DNA from: Bacteroidota bacterium
GTDB taxonomy: Bacteria > Bacteroidota > Bacteroidia > Cytophagales > Cyclobacteriaceae
Length of the DNA: 64,000 bases
NCBI GenBank assembly: GCA_018266435.1
Contig: JAFEAL010000020.1
Coordinates: 1-64,000, forward strand
Reading direction: 5' to 3'
Position 1 is the stretch's first letter; each line of letters starts with the position of its first letter. A program made the position numbers and the translations under genes. Shown in pieces: positions 50,552-59,510 of this stretch. Below the pieces are notes generated by a model that was not told the DNA's origin, ran no database searches, and saw nothing but the letters and a program-made list of their open reading frames with translations.

Positions 50552-52417
50552 GTGCAGGCTGTAATCTTAGCAGGCGGACAAGGTACCCGGATGCATTCTT
50601 TAAATGCCGACCTCCCCAAACCGATGTTGCCGGTTGGCGGCAAGCCGTTACTTCAGCATCAAGTGGAGTGGCTGAAAAATTTTGGAATATCAGAAATTAT
50701 CTTGTTGGTAAATCATCAAAAAGAGGCGATCATTTCTTTCTTTGCCGATGGTGAGAAGTTTGGCATTCCGATCAGCTATTATGAAGAAAAGATTCCCCTT
50801 GGCACCGTAGGTGGTGTGAAAGCAATTGAAAATAAAATCAAAGACGATTTTATTTTGCTGTATGGAGATGTCATGGTGGATATAGACCTTCATCGCCTGC
50901 AAAGATTCCATACCCAAAAAACAAGTGAGTGTACGTTAGTAGTTCACCCCAATGATCACCCGCATGACAGTGATTTGGTCGAAATAGATGAGGAGATGAA
51001 AATTGTGGCGTTTCATCCAAAGCCACACAATCCGGCCAGGTATTACCGAAATTTAGTGAATGCGGGAGTTTACCTTTTTGCACCATCCATTTTTAATTTT
51101 CTGAAGAAGGATATAAAAGCCGACTTTGGTAAAGACATTTTTCCGAAAATTATTAATCAGCTGAAAATGGTTGGCTATAACACCACCGAGTACCTGAAAG
51201 ACATGGGTACCCCCGAAAGACTGAAAAAAGTAAATGAAGATTTTCTTTCCGGAAGAATTGCAGCAAAGAATTTAATCAGGAAACAGAAAGCTATTTTTTT
51301 AGACCGCGATGGTGTACTCAACGAAGACAGCCACCTGGTGTCAAGTGTTGGCGAACTTGCAATCTATCCTTACTCGGGAAGCGCGGTAAAAAAAATTAAT
51401 GACTCCAATTACCTTACCATTGTAGTCACCAACCAATCGGTAATAGCTCGTGGCAAAATATCAGAAGAAGATCTGCGGGTGATCCACAACAAGCTCGATA
51501 CCGTACTCGGCCACGATCATGCCAAACTCGATGCAATTTATTATTGTCCGCACCATCCTGACAAAGGATTTGCAGGAGAAAACTCAAAATATAAAATCGA
51601 CTGTCAGTGTCGCAAACCCAAACCAGGCATGTTGCTTGATGCTGCCAACGATTTTAATATCGGTTTGAATGAGTCTTTTTTTATTGGAGATGCCGATCGC
51701 GATATTGAAGCCGGATTTCGAGCAGGGGTTACTACTGTAGGGGTAATGACAGGCAAAGGAATGATTGGCAGTAAACTTCGCCCGGATTATTTTTTCAGAA
51801 ACCTGGCCGATGCGGTTGACTTCATTATTGATGAGCCTTATCGGTCGATTTTCGATCAGGTAAAAAAAATAGTGCAGAAATCAGGTAAAAAACCTTTTGT
51901 TATTTCGTTGGCAGGTAACACGCGGTCAGGCAAATCATCGCTGGCTACTTATTTGTTAAAACGATTTGTCAAAGAAAATCAATCGGTGCTGCGGATTAAC
52001 TTAGACGATTGGATTCTACACCGTAAAGAACGAAAAACTTTTTCTGTAGCAGATAGTTTTCAACTGCCCAAACTGATAGCAGATGTAGAAAAAATACTGC
52101 ATGGAAAAACTGTAGAGTTGCCGGGGTATTCGCCCCATCCCAGTTGGGAAGCGATACCGGCTACGTATCGTCTTAAAAATGAATCCATTGTTTTGATCGA
52201 AGGCGTGGTGGCGTTAGCTGATGAAAAACTGAGAGCCTTTTCAGACCTTCGCCTGTTCAAACAAATAAAACCAAGCGAACAAAAAAAACGGTTTGTTGAA
52301 TTTTACCGATGGAAGGGAATGGACTCAGAATCCATCGAAACACTTTATCTCAATAGAAAAGCAGGTGAGTATGATATTGTTGAGAAGCACGAACAATTTG
52401 CTGACCTTGTCATTTAA
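50552..52417 (+). CDS. Trifunctional fusion: heptose-1-P nucleotidyltransferase, GmhB-type phosphatase and P-loop kinase
   Basis: 621 residues from a GTG start, since the next residues QAVILAGGQGTRM are the usual N-terminus of HddC-type enzymes. Domain 1 (1-233) is a nucleotidyltransferase with LPKPMLPVGGKP and LYGDVMVDID. Domain 2 (about 246-428) is a GmhB/HisB-type HAD phosphatase with DRDGVLNEDS (Asp251, Asp253), VTNQSVIARG, and the Cys/His zinc loop CPHHPDKG ... CQCRKPKPG. Domain 3 (about 449-621) is a P-loop kinase resembling uridine kinase, Walker A GNTRSGKS (456-463 region). The first two match the last steps to GDP-D-glycero-alpha-D-manno-heptose. The kinase substrate is unknown. The gene is followed by hddA and gmhA. 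Confidence 0.85.
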   Translation: MQAVILAGGQGTRMHSLNADLPKPMLPVGGKPLLQHQVEWLKNFGISEIILLVNHQKEAIISFFADGEKFGIPISYYEEKIPLGTVGGVKAIENKIKDDFILLYGDVMVDIDLHRLQRFHTQKTSECTLVVHPNDHPHDSDLVEIDEEMKIVAFHPKPHNPARYYRNLVNAGVYLFAPSIFNFLKKDIKADFGKDIFPKIINQLKMVGYNTTEYLKDMGTPERLKKVNEDFLSGRIAAKNLIRKQKAIFLDRDGVLNEDSHLVSSVGELAIYPYSGSAVKKINDSNYLTIVVTNQSVIARGKISEEDLRVIHNKLDTVLGHDHAKLDAIYYCPHHPDKGFAGENSKYKIDCQCRKPKPGMLLDAANDFNIGLNESFFIGDADRDIEAGFRAGVTTVGVMTGKGMIGSKLRPDYFFRNLADAVDFIIDEPYRSIFDQVKKIVQKSGKKPFVISLAGNTRSGKSSLATYLLKRFVKENQSVLRINLDDWILHRKERKTFSVADSFQLPKLIADVEKILHGKTVELPGYSPHPSWEAIPATYRLKNESIVLIEGVVALADEKLRAFSDLRLFKQIKPSEQKKRFVEFYRWKGMDSESIETLYLNRKAGEYDIVEKHEQFADLVI

Positions 52418-52426
52418 TTTGTTTTC

Positions 52427-53410
52427 ATGATCATTACACGAACGCCCTTTCGAATCAGTTTTGTAGGCGGGGGCTCAGACCTTCGCAGTTTCTATGAGCA
52501 GCATGCCGGAGCAGTACTGAGTACGTCCATCAACAAGTACATGTATATCTCGTCACACAAGTTTTTTGAAGAAGACAAAATCCGTGTGAAATATTCCAAA
52601 ACTGAAACGGTAACCGGTACGCGCGAACTTCAGCATCCTATTCTTCGTGCGGTGTTGGATGAATTTAATGTAAAAGGAGGCTTAGAATTCAGTTCAATTG
52701 CAGATGTACCGGCCGGTACCGGCCTGGGGTCGTCATCGTCATTTACTGTTGGGCTGCTGCATAATCTTCATGTACTTTTTCATAAATCATTTTCAAAAGA
52801 ACAGTTGGCCAGGGAAGCTTGTCGGGTGGAGATTGAATTACTCAATGAACCGATTGGTAAGCAAGATCAATATGCTGCAGCCATGGGAGGTCTAAACGTG
52901 ATTGAGTTTCGCCCCAATGGCACGGTGGTAGTTGATCCGATTAAACTCAACCCCGAAGCACAAGATCAGCTACAAAAAAACTTATTAATGTTTTATACAG
53001 GAGATCAGCGCAGCGCTTCTGTAATTCTCTCAGAACAAAATAAAAACAATACCAAAGAAGATAAATTCAAATCACTAAAGCAGATGGTGGGGCTGGTGTA
53101 TGAAATGAAAAATGCTCTGACAACAAATGGCTTCGATGACTTTGGAAAAATACTTCATGAAAACTGGATGCTGAAGAAAACATTGGCATCGGGCATCACC
53201 AACTTGGCGATTGATGAGGCATACCAAACAGCAATGAAGAATGGCGCATTAGGCGGAAAATTGCTGGGCGCTGGCGGTGGTGGTTTTCTTTTATTTTATT
53301 GCCCGCTGCATCAACAGGAAAAATTAATTGCTGCATTGAAACCGTTTCGTAAGTTTGATTTTAAATTTGATGAAGAAGGAACCAAATTAATTCATATCTC
53401 AGATGAATGA
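52427..53410 (+). CDS. hddA: D-glycero-alpha-D-manno-heptose-7-phosphate kinase (HddA-like GHMP kinase)
   Basis: 327 residues of the GHMP superfamily. MIITRTPFRISFVGGGSDLR is the typical N-terminus of HddA and fucokinase-like sugar kinases. The ATP loop is PAGTGLGSSSSFTVGLL, the third motif is KLLGAGGGGFLLFYCP. It phosphorylates the anomeric position of heptose 7-phosphate. It is nine bases downstream of the fusion gene and overlaps gmhA by eight, so this is one operon with all four activities for GDP-heptose. Confidence 0.88.
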   Translation: MIITRTPFRISFVGGGSDLRSFYEQHAGAVLSTSINKYMYISSHKFFEEDKIRVKYSKTETVTGTRELQHPILRAVLDEFNVKGGLEFSSIADVPAGTGLGSSSSFTVGLLHNLHVLFHKSFSKEQLAREACRVEIELLNEPIGKQDQYAAAMGGLNVIEFRPNGTVVVDPIKLNPEAQDQLQKNLLMFYTGDQRSASVILSEQNKNNTKEDKFKSLKQMVGLVYEMKNALTTNGFDDFGKILHENWMLKKTLASGITNLAIDEAYQTAMKNGALGGKLLGAGGGGFLLFYCPLHQQEKLIAALKPFRKFDFKFDEEGTKLIHISDE

Positions 53411-54017
53411 CACCCGTCTCACCATAGAAAATTATCTTTCGCTGGTAAAAGATACTATTGATCAGCTCAATCGCGAACAGATAGAGAAAGTGATAGAGTC
53501 ATTCTTGCGCGCATATCACTCCGGAAACACTATTTATATTTTTGGTAATGGAGGCAGTGCAGCTTCGGCCACCCATGCCACGGGCGATTTGGTAAAAGGA
53601 GCTTCGTTTGGAATGGAGAAAAGATTTCGCGTGATGAGTTTGGTTGATAATCTTCCGGCACTCATGGCCATTGCCAACGATATTTCATACGATGATATTT
53701 TCATTGAGCAATTGAAAAATTTCATCAAACCGGGCGATGTGGTCGTGGGTATTTCTGGTTCAGGCAATTCGACTAACGTAGTGAAGGCCATGCAATATGC
53801 CAAAGACAAGGGCGTGCAGACAATCGCATTTTGTGGCTATACTGGAGGAAAAATAAAATCACTGGCTGATATTTCAATCCACTCTGTGGCGATGGATATG
53901 GAAGTGGCCGAAGATATTCACATGATCGTTTTCAACGTGATCAAAAAAGAAGTAATGCGCAGACTGCGTGGCAGCAACACATCCATGGGCACAACCTATG
54001 ATGAGCGACTGAGGTAA
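53403..54017 (+). CDS. gmhA: Sedoheptulose-7-phosphate isomerase GmhA (SIS domain)
   Basis: 204 residues of a single SIS domain. FGNGGSAASATHATGDLVKG is the GmhA sugar-phosphate-binding loop, and VVGISGSGNSTNVVKAM the second. It converts sedoheptulose 7-phosphate to D-glycero-D-manno-heptose 7-phosphate, the first committed step of both the ADP- and GDP-heptose routes. The next gene is convergent 31 bases away. Confidence 0.9.
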   Translation: MNDTRLTIENYLSLVKDTIDQLNREQIEKVIESFLRAYHSGNTIYIFGNGGSAASATHATGDLVKGASFGMEKRFRVMSLVDNLPALMAIANDISYDDIFIEQLKNFIKPGDVVVGISGSGNSTNVVKAMQYAKDKGVQTIAFCGYTGGKIKSLADISIHSVAMDMEVAEDIHMIVFNVIKKEVMRRLRGSNTSMGTTYDERLR

Positions 54018-54048
54018 TTTGTATTACCTTACCCTGTTTTCTCCACTT

Positions 54049-55203
54049 TCACTTTACCTCAAGTTCATCTTTAGAAGGAAGCTTGGGAAAAGGATTGTGT
54101 GGTTCTGTTTGATACCAAAATGCCACCGTTGCAATATCATCTTGTAACGGAAGGTAACGGCCATCGTTGCGCCAGCCAAGATCTTGAATAGTCACCCTCA
54201 GGTCTTTTTCAAAACGGATGGGATCGGTAATGTGCCAACGGTACATTCCAAAGCGCTGCATATTGTTATAATGCCCATCGCCACGAATGACTTGGTGCAG
54301 TCCTGCGTAGGGCGTATTAAATACCGTGTATTCTACCGATTCATTTCCGCGCTCGTCTTTTTGCCGTGAATCAAAATCATACGAACCACAGAAATAATCT
54401 TCCGTGCCTGTGCCGCAAATGGTCGGGAATTTATCATCGCCATCCATAAAAAACTTGATTTCTCCCTCGCCCCACCAGCCGTTGTCGTGCGATTCATAAG
54501 CCATGAATGTTCCTACGTAATGACCTTTGCCTTTTACCTGATCAAGAATGGTATAGTCTTGTTTGTAGGGAACACGGTCAACCCTGCGGAACTGAGCATG
54601 AAGGTACGCGGCATCTGACGGCACTTCGGTGAGGGCATAATCGATTTGATAATACAAGATCATGTCTTTGTCGTCTGTATTTTCCATGGTGATCTTACAT
54701 TTCTTGCGAAAGGGCATTGGCCAATAACAATTAAAAGCGCTGCCGGGATTTACCGTTACAGCTAGTGAAGTAAGCTGGGCATACTTTTGCCAGGCCATAC
54801 CAAAAAAATCTCCCACGGGCACTTCAATGGATGGAGATGCTTCATCGTCCCAATAAAAACGGAGAATAGAGTAACGCCAGTTTCCTGTGGGTGTCATCCA
54901 AATGTGTTGAAGGGCACCCGGCCCGGCTACTTCAGCCAGCGTGAAAATTGTTTTTGATTTGATCTTCACACTTGGACTTAATTTCCAACCTTGACCCAAA
55001 TCGCGTGCCGCTTGTGAGCCGGTGCCATCGGTGGCCATTCCACCTTTTCCTTTTTCACCGGTAAAATTTTCAGGTGAGATCGACCGTGTCTTGGCATCTG
55101 AAAGACGGAAGAGATTTCCTATGCCAGTATGGATGCCGTCAAATTTCTGGGCATAAACAGATAAATTCAGCAACATAGCGGCAACAAGTAGACGGGTTTT
55201 CAT
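54049..55203 (-). CDS. DUF2961-family protein (GH172-type glycosidase fold)
   Basis: 384 residues with signal peptide MKTRLLVAAMLLNLSVYAQ. The sequence follows the DUF2961 family: GMATDGTGSQAARDLGQGWK, HIWMTPTGNWRYSILRFYWD, GDFFGMAWQKYAQL and GTGTEDYFCGSYDFDSRQKD. DUF2961 has been reclassified as GH172, with arabinofuranosidase and fructofuranosidase-type members. Its exported location fits degradation of external or surface glycan. The substrate is not predicted. It is not co-oriented with the heptose operon. Confidence 0.87.
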   Translation of the reverse strand: MKTRLLVAAMLLNLSVYAQKFDGIHTGIGNLFRLSDAKTRSISPENFTGEKGKGGMATDGTGSQAARDLGQGWKLSPSVKIKSKTIFTLAEVAGPGALQHIWMTPTGNWRYSILRFYWDDEASPSIEVPVGDFFGMAWQKYAQLTSLAVTVNPGSAFNCYWPMPFRKKCKITMENTDDKDMILYYQIDYALTEVPSDAAYLHAQFRRVDRVPYKQDYTILDQVKGKGHYVGTFMAYESHDNGWWGEGEIKFFMDGDDKFPTICGTGTEDYFCGSYDFDSRQKDERGNESVEYTVFNTPYAGLHQVIRGDGHYNNMQRFGMYRWHITDPIRFEKDLRVTIQDLGWRNDGRYLPLQDDIATVAFWYQTEPHNPFPKLPSKDELEVK

Positions 55204-55262
55204 ATTCTTAATTTTTTTTTGAAAAAGATAATGAGAACAAATCCATTTTGCAACGGTTCGTT

Positions 55263-56300
55263 TTATTTGCTCGCTCCTAAATTCAATCCATCTTTGTTTC
55301 CCTTCACAAATACCTCAAACCCATTAGCCAAAAAACCTGAACCATAACCACACAACTGACACGTAGCCCCAATGATACTGAGCAACCCCACCTTCAGGCT
55401 TTTTTCCTGAAAGGAGGAAAAAATTAATATCATTCCATAATACAGTGCAATCACTGAAATAAAAATTTTAAAAATGATCGGGCTGATTATTGAACCAATA
55501 ATTCCTACAATCAGGAAAATTAAAAAAGCGCTTGGAAAAAAATGGGTAAGTTTCAATTCCTTTCGGTGATGACAAAAAATATTAATACGGGCGGCACCAA
55601 ACCGAAATACTTGTCTGAAAAAACTCTTGAATGTTGACCTGCGCTTGTGGTAAACAAAAGCATCGGGAATTAGCAGAACGGAGTATCCGGCTTCTAAAAT
55701 GCGAATGCTCAACTCAATGTCTTCACCACAAGTCATCGAAGAAAATCCATTCATCTGCTGAAAAATTTCTTTTTTCACTCCCATGTTAAATCCCCGAGGG
55801 TTGTAGGTATGCAGTTGCTTTTTACCCCCGCGTATTCCGCCTGTGGTCAGGTAAGAGGTCATGGCAAAGCTGATGGCTTTTTGTGTGTCAGAAAATGATT
55901 CATGTGCAGCATCGGGTCCGCCAAAGGCATCGGTCTTATTTTGTAACAGAAACGAATGAAGATGGTTTAAATAATCTTTTGGAAGAATTACATCCGAGTC
56001 AAGAAAGATTAAATAGCCGCCTTTAGCATGTGCGGCCCCTAAATTTCGCGAAGGGCTGATTGCCAGTTTGGGCCGATGCAGATGCTCAACGCGTAGATGA
56101 TTTTTAAACCCGGCAATGATGTTGGCCAAAATATCACTTGGACTGCCATCGGCAATAATCACCTCAAACCCATCGAAAGAAGAAACCGGAAGATTTAACT
56201 CTGTAAAACTAGCCAGCAGCTCGTTGATTTCATCGGGGCGATTGAAAGCGGGAATAATGAATGAATAAAACAAGCAGGTGATAATTTGAGTTAACTGCAA
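55263..56300 (-). CDS. GT2-family membrane glycosyltransferase
   Basis: About 345 residues; the start is uncertain. The upstream codon is TTG, and another TTG giving MFYSFIIPAFNRP, at 56273, is more like family N-termini. The GT-A fold shows FIIPAFNRP, DSDV as the DXD-type metal motif, and CGEDIELSIRILEAG. Two or three membrane segments follow at about 240-310. It transfers a sugar to an unknown acceptor, probably at the inner membrane. No other polysaccharide gene is in the same transcription unit. Confidence 0.82.
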   Translation of the reverse strand: MQLTQIITCLFYSFIIPAFNRPDEINELLASFTELNLPVSSFDGFEVIIADGSPSDILANIIAGFKNHLRVEHLHRPKLAISPSRNLGAAHAKGGYLIFLDSDVILPKDYLNHLHSFLLQNKTDAFGGPDAAHESFSDTQKAISFAMTSYLTTGGIRGGKKQLHTYNPRGFNMGVKKEIFQQMNGFSSMTCGEDIELSIRILEAGYSVLLIPDAFVYHKRRSTFKSFFRQVFRFGAARINIFCHHRKELKLTHFFPSAFLIFLIVGIIGSIISPIIFKIFISVIALYYGMILIFSSFQEKSLKVGLLSIIGATCQLCGYGSGFLANGFEVFVKGNKDGLNLGASK

Positions 56301-56474
56301 AAGTAATGGTTGGGCAATGAAGCAAAAAACAGTACTTTTGGCTTCCGATTTTTTCGCCTATGAAACTGATGTTTTAATTCCGGCATGTCTTAGAGACCGT
56401 TCGGCATTGCCTTTGGCCAACCCAAAAGGTTTAGTTACTACTGTCGAGGTTATTTTTTTAAATCAGTTTCAACT

Positions 56475-57881
56475 ATGAATTTTTTTTCACGTATTCAATC
56501 ATTTTTTCGTCTGTTTATCAAAGCTATAAAAGGCGATGAGCAGAATTTTACAGAGGGCAGTATCAATCGTGCCATCTTTCTTTTATCTGTTCCTATGATT
56601 TTGGAAATGGCCATGGAGTCGGTATTTGCGGTGGTCGATATTTTTTTTGTAAGCCGGCTGAACAACAGCGATGCCGTGGCCGTGATTGGACTGACTGAGT
56701 CATTACTGGCCATTGTATATTCAGTTGCCTGGGGAATCAGTATGGGGGCAACGGCATTGGTGGCAAGACGAGTAGGCGAGAAAGATAATGCGGGTGCGGC
56801 TGTAGCAGGTGTGCAGGCCATTTGGACAGGTGCTGCGTTTTCGGTTTTGATTTCAGGTGCAGGAATTTTTTTCTATGAAGATTTACTGCGGTTGATGGGC
56901 GCTTCTGATGCAGTGATTGCCAGCGGATCTGGGTTTACTCAATGGATGTTGACCGGCAATATGACCATCATGATGTTATTTTTGATCAATGGTATTTTTC
57001 GCGGAGCCGGAAATGCAGCCATCGCCATGCGGGTGTTGTGGGTTGCCAACCTGTTCAACATAGTGCTTGACCCTATTTTGATTTTCGGCTTAGGGCCGAT
57101 TCCCGCATTTGGTGTGGAGGGTGCAGCCATATCAACAAACATAGGTCGAGGCATTGGTGTGATCATACAATTGTATTATTTGTTTTCAGGTAAAAGTATT
57201 GTCAAGTTATCGGCACAGAATTTTAAAATAGATTGGAAAATCATCTGGCAGGTAGTTGAAGTCTCGGCCGGAGGCACCGGGCAATTTTTGATTTCGTCAG
57301 CAAGTTGGGTATTTCTATCACGCATCATCGCTCAATTTGGCAGCACTGCCATTGCCGGCTACACCATTGCCCTTCGGGTTATTGTGTTTACGATCTTGCC
57401 TTCGTGGGGCATGGCCAATGCGGCCGCCACGCTGGTGGGACAAAACTTAGGTGCCAACCAGCCTGAACGTGCTGAAAAATCGGTTTGGAAAACTGGATTT
57501 TACAACATGGTTTTCCTTGCTTTAATCATGATCGTTTTTTTATTTTTCTCATCACCCATACTTCGCTTTTTTACTTCCGATACTCAGGTAGTTAACTATG
57601 GAACTCAGTGTTTGCAAATTGTAGCTTTAGGATATTTGTTCTATGGATACGGCATGGTTATTACACAATCATTTAATGGAGCCGGTGATACCAAGACTCC
57701 TACACTGTTGAACTTGTTTGGTTTTTGGTGCTTTCAAATTCCATTGGCGTATGCGTTGGCAATTTACCTTGACTGGGGACCGAATGGAGTATATGCGGCC
57801 ATCGCCATTGCCGAGTCGGCCATAGCCGTAGCTGGAATAATTTTATTCAGAAAAGGAAAATGGAAAACCGTGAAAGTATGA
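56475..57881 (+). CDS. MATE-family efflux transporter
   Basis: 468 residues with twelve membrane segments in two homologous MatE halves (about 30-200 and 255-430). The N-terminal NRAIFLLSVPMILEMAMESV and the second-half VEVSAGGTGQFLISSASWV are characteristic, as are VARRVGEKDNAGA and LVGQNLGANQPERA at equivalent places. It exports cationic drugs or metabolites with a Na+ or H+ gradient. It is a single gene convergent with fmt. Confidence 0.93.
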   Translation: MNFFSRIQSFFRLFIKAIKGDEQNFTEGSINRAIFLLSVPMILEMAMESVFAVVDIFFVSRLNNSDAVAVIGLTESLLAIVYSVAWGISMGATALVARRVGEKDNAGAAVAGVQAIWTGAAFSVLISGAGIFFYEDLLRLMGASDAVIASGSGFTQWMLTGNMTIMMLFLINGIFRGAGNAAIAMRVLWVANLFNIVLDPILIFGLGPIPAFGVEGAAISTNIGRGIGVIIQLYYLFSGKSIVKLSAQNFKIDWKIIWQVVEVSAGGTGQFLISSASWVFLSRIIAQFGSTAIAGYTIALRVIVFTILPSWGMANAAATLVGQNLGANQPERAEKSVWKTGFYNMVFLALIMIVFLFFSSPILRFFTSDTQVVNYGTQCLQIVALGYLFYGYGMVITQSFNGAGDTKTPTLLNLFGFWCFQIPLAYALAIYLDWGPNGVYAAIAIAESAIAVAGIILFRKGKWKTVKV

Positions 57882-57908
57882 TAGCCGGTGTCTCCATGCC
57901 GTTGTAGC

Positions 57909-57953
57909 AACCGATCATCGTAGAAAGATTGACTGATTGAAAATTGATCGGTT
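57909..57953. terminator. Inverted repeat between convergent MATE and fmt genes
   Basis: AACCGATCA (57909-57917) is perfectly complementary to TGATCGGTT (57945-57953) with a 27-base loop. It lies between two convergent genes and reaches the fmt stop codon. T-runs are short, so it is a plausible but weak terminator. Confidence 0.4.
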
Positions 57954-58875
57954 AGATTTTATTTCCTCTAAAAAACTCTTCAATGGTCATTCGTTTTTTT
58001 CCTTCGGGCTGAAACTCGAGAATGGAAACCCATCCGTCCTGAACTTTAATTTTTAGAAAAGTTTTATTGTCGGTTTCAATCTGCCCGTGGTCTACACTTG
58101 ATTGCCGATTGCCAACGGCTGGCTCAACTTTGTATAGCTTAAAATTTTTCTCATTTAACTTTGCCCACGCTGCCGGATAAGGACTTAATCCTCTCACAAA
58201 ATTGTGAATGGCTTCAGCAGGTTGGTTCCAGTTTATTTCACAAGTCTCTTTGAAAATTTTTGGTGCGTGCGTCAGCACATGTGATTCGTCTTGCGGTTGT
58301 GGTTGAATTGTTCCGGCTTCAATTGCTTTTACAGTTTTTAATACCAACCACGCACCTTTGTTCATAAGCCGGTGATACAAGCTGCCGGCATCGTCATCAC
58401 GAAGAATAGTCTCTTTCTCCTGAAACAGAATACTGCCGGTGTCAATCTCATGCTTTAGAAAAAAAGTAGTTATTCCAGTTTCCTTTTCTCCGTTGATGAT
58501 GGCCCAGTTAATCGGAGCAGCTCCGCGGTATTGTGGAAGTAGCGAAGCGTGAAGATTAAACGTGCCCAATGCAGGCATGGTCCACACTACTTGGGGCAAC
58601 ATCCGGAAGGCCACTACTATTTGCAAATTGGCTTGGTAGCTTTTCAATTGATTAATGAATTCGGGTGATTTTAAATTGGTTGGCTGAAGAACCGGTATAC
58701 CGTGTTTTACAGCACACTCTTTAACCGGTGAGGCCGTTAGCTTTTGTCCGCGTCCTTGTGGTTTGTCAGGTGCGGTAACTACGGCAACTACACTGAATTT
58801 ATTTTTGACTAACACTTCTAAGCTGGGTACAGCAAATTCTGGCGTACCCATAAAAATAATTTTCAATGAATTCAT
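57952..58875 (-). CDS. fmt: Methionyl-tRNA formyltransferase Fmt
   Basis: 307 residues, normal length. KIIFMGTPEFAVPSLEVLV opens the formyl-transfer domain; LHASLLPQYRGAAPINWAII carries the catalytic His and SLLP signature; the C-terminal OB-fold-like domain (about 205-307) binds tRNA. It formylates initiator Met-tRNA with 10-formyl-THF. The ATG overlaps the nth stop codon by one base (TGATG), so the two are translationally coupled. Confidence 0.96.
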   Translation of the reverse strand: MNSLKIIFMGTPEFAVPSLEVLVKNKFSVVAVVTAPDKPQGRGQKLTASPVKECAVKHGIPVLQPTNLKSPEFINQLKSYQANLQIVVAFRMLPQVVWTMPALGTFNLHASLLPQYRGAAPINWAIINGEKETGITTFFLKHEIDTGSILFQEKETILRDDDAGSLYHRLMNKGAWLVLKTVKAIEAGTIQPQPQDESHVLTHAPKIFKETCEINWNQPAEAIHNFVRGLSPYPAAWAKLNEKNFKLYKVEPAVGNRQSSVDHGQIETDNKTFLKIKVQDGWVSILEFQPEGKKRMTIEEFFRGNKI

Positions 58876-59510
58876 CAGTCTCTCAATTCTTTTCGCATGT
58901 ATTTTTTACAGATCGGGCACCCTGTCCATAGGTGGGCGCGGGCCGGGCAATAGCTTCTTCCAAAATAAATCATTTGAAGATGTACGTTATTCCATTTTTC
59001 TTGCGGAATCAATCGCTTCAGGTCTTTTTCGGTTTGCTCTACACGTTTGCCGTTGGATAATCCCCACCGATAAGCAAGTCGGTGAATGTGTGTATCAACC
59101 GGGAAGGCCGGGATACCGAACCATTGTGTCATCACCACCGAAGCTGTTTTATGACCAACAGAAGGAAGAGCTTCCAGTTCTTCAAAAGTGGAGGGAACTT
59201 CTCCATTGTATTTTTCTACCAATATTTTTGAGAGGCCGGCAATGCCTTTTGATTTCATGGGTGATAACCCGCAGGGCTTGATGATGTCTCGTATTTCGTC
59301 AACGGTTAATTTCATCATGTCTAATGGATTATTGGCCAGCTTGAAAAGGTGTGGTGTGGTTTTATTCACACGCTCATCGGTGCATTGAGCCGAAAGCAAA
59401 ACTGAAATGAGAAGTGTGAAAGCATCCTTGTGATGGAGGGGTACTTCCGGATTAGGAAAATAATGATCAAGTATTTTTAAAATATCGTTTACTTTTTCTG
59501 ATTTGGTCAT
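58875..59510 (-). CDS. nth: Endonuclease III (Nth) DNA glycosylase/AP lyase with atypical FeS motif
   Basis: 211 residues. The helix-hairpin-helix LPSVGHKTASVV contains the catalytic Lys121, and the catalytic Asp139 is in FPVDTHIHRLAYRWGL. It removes oxidised pyrimidines. In the E. coli enzyme a [4Fe-4S] cluster is bound by CX6CX2CX5C. Here the C-terminal cysteines are only Cys188, Cys198 and Cys201 (CX9CX2C), with no fourth. The FeS cluster is probably lost or altered. The stop overlaps fmt by one base and the ATG overlaps namZ by four. Confidence 0.93.
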   Translation of the reverse strand: MTKSEKVNDILKILDHYFPNPEVPLHHKDAFTLLISVLLSAQCTDERVNKTTPHLFKLANNPLDMMKLTVDEIRDIIKPCGLSPMKSKGIAGLSKILVEKYNGEVPSTFEELEALPSVGHKTASVVMTQWFGIPAFPVDTHIHRLAYRWGLSNGKRVEQTEKDLKRLIPQEKWNNVHLQMIYFGRSYCPARAHLWTGCPICKKYMRKELRD

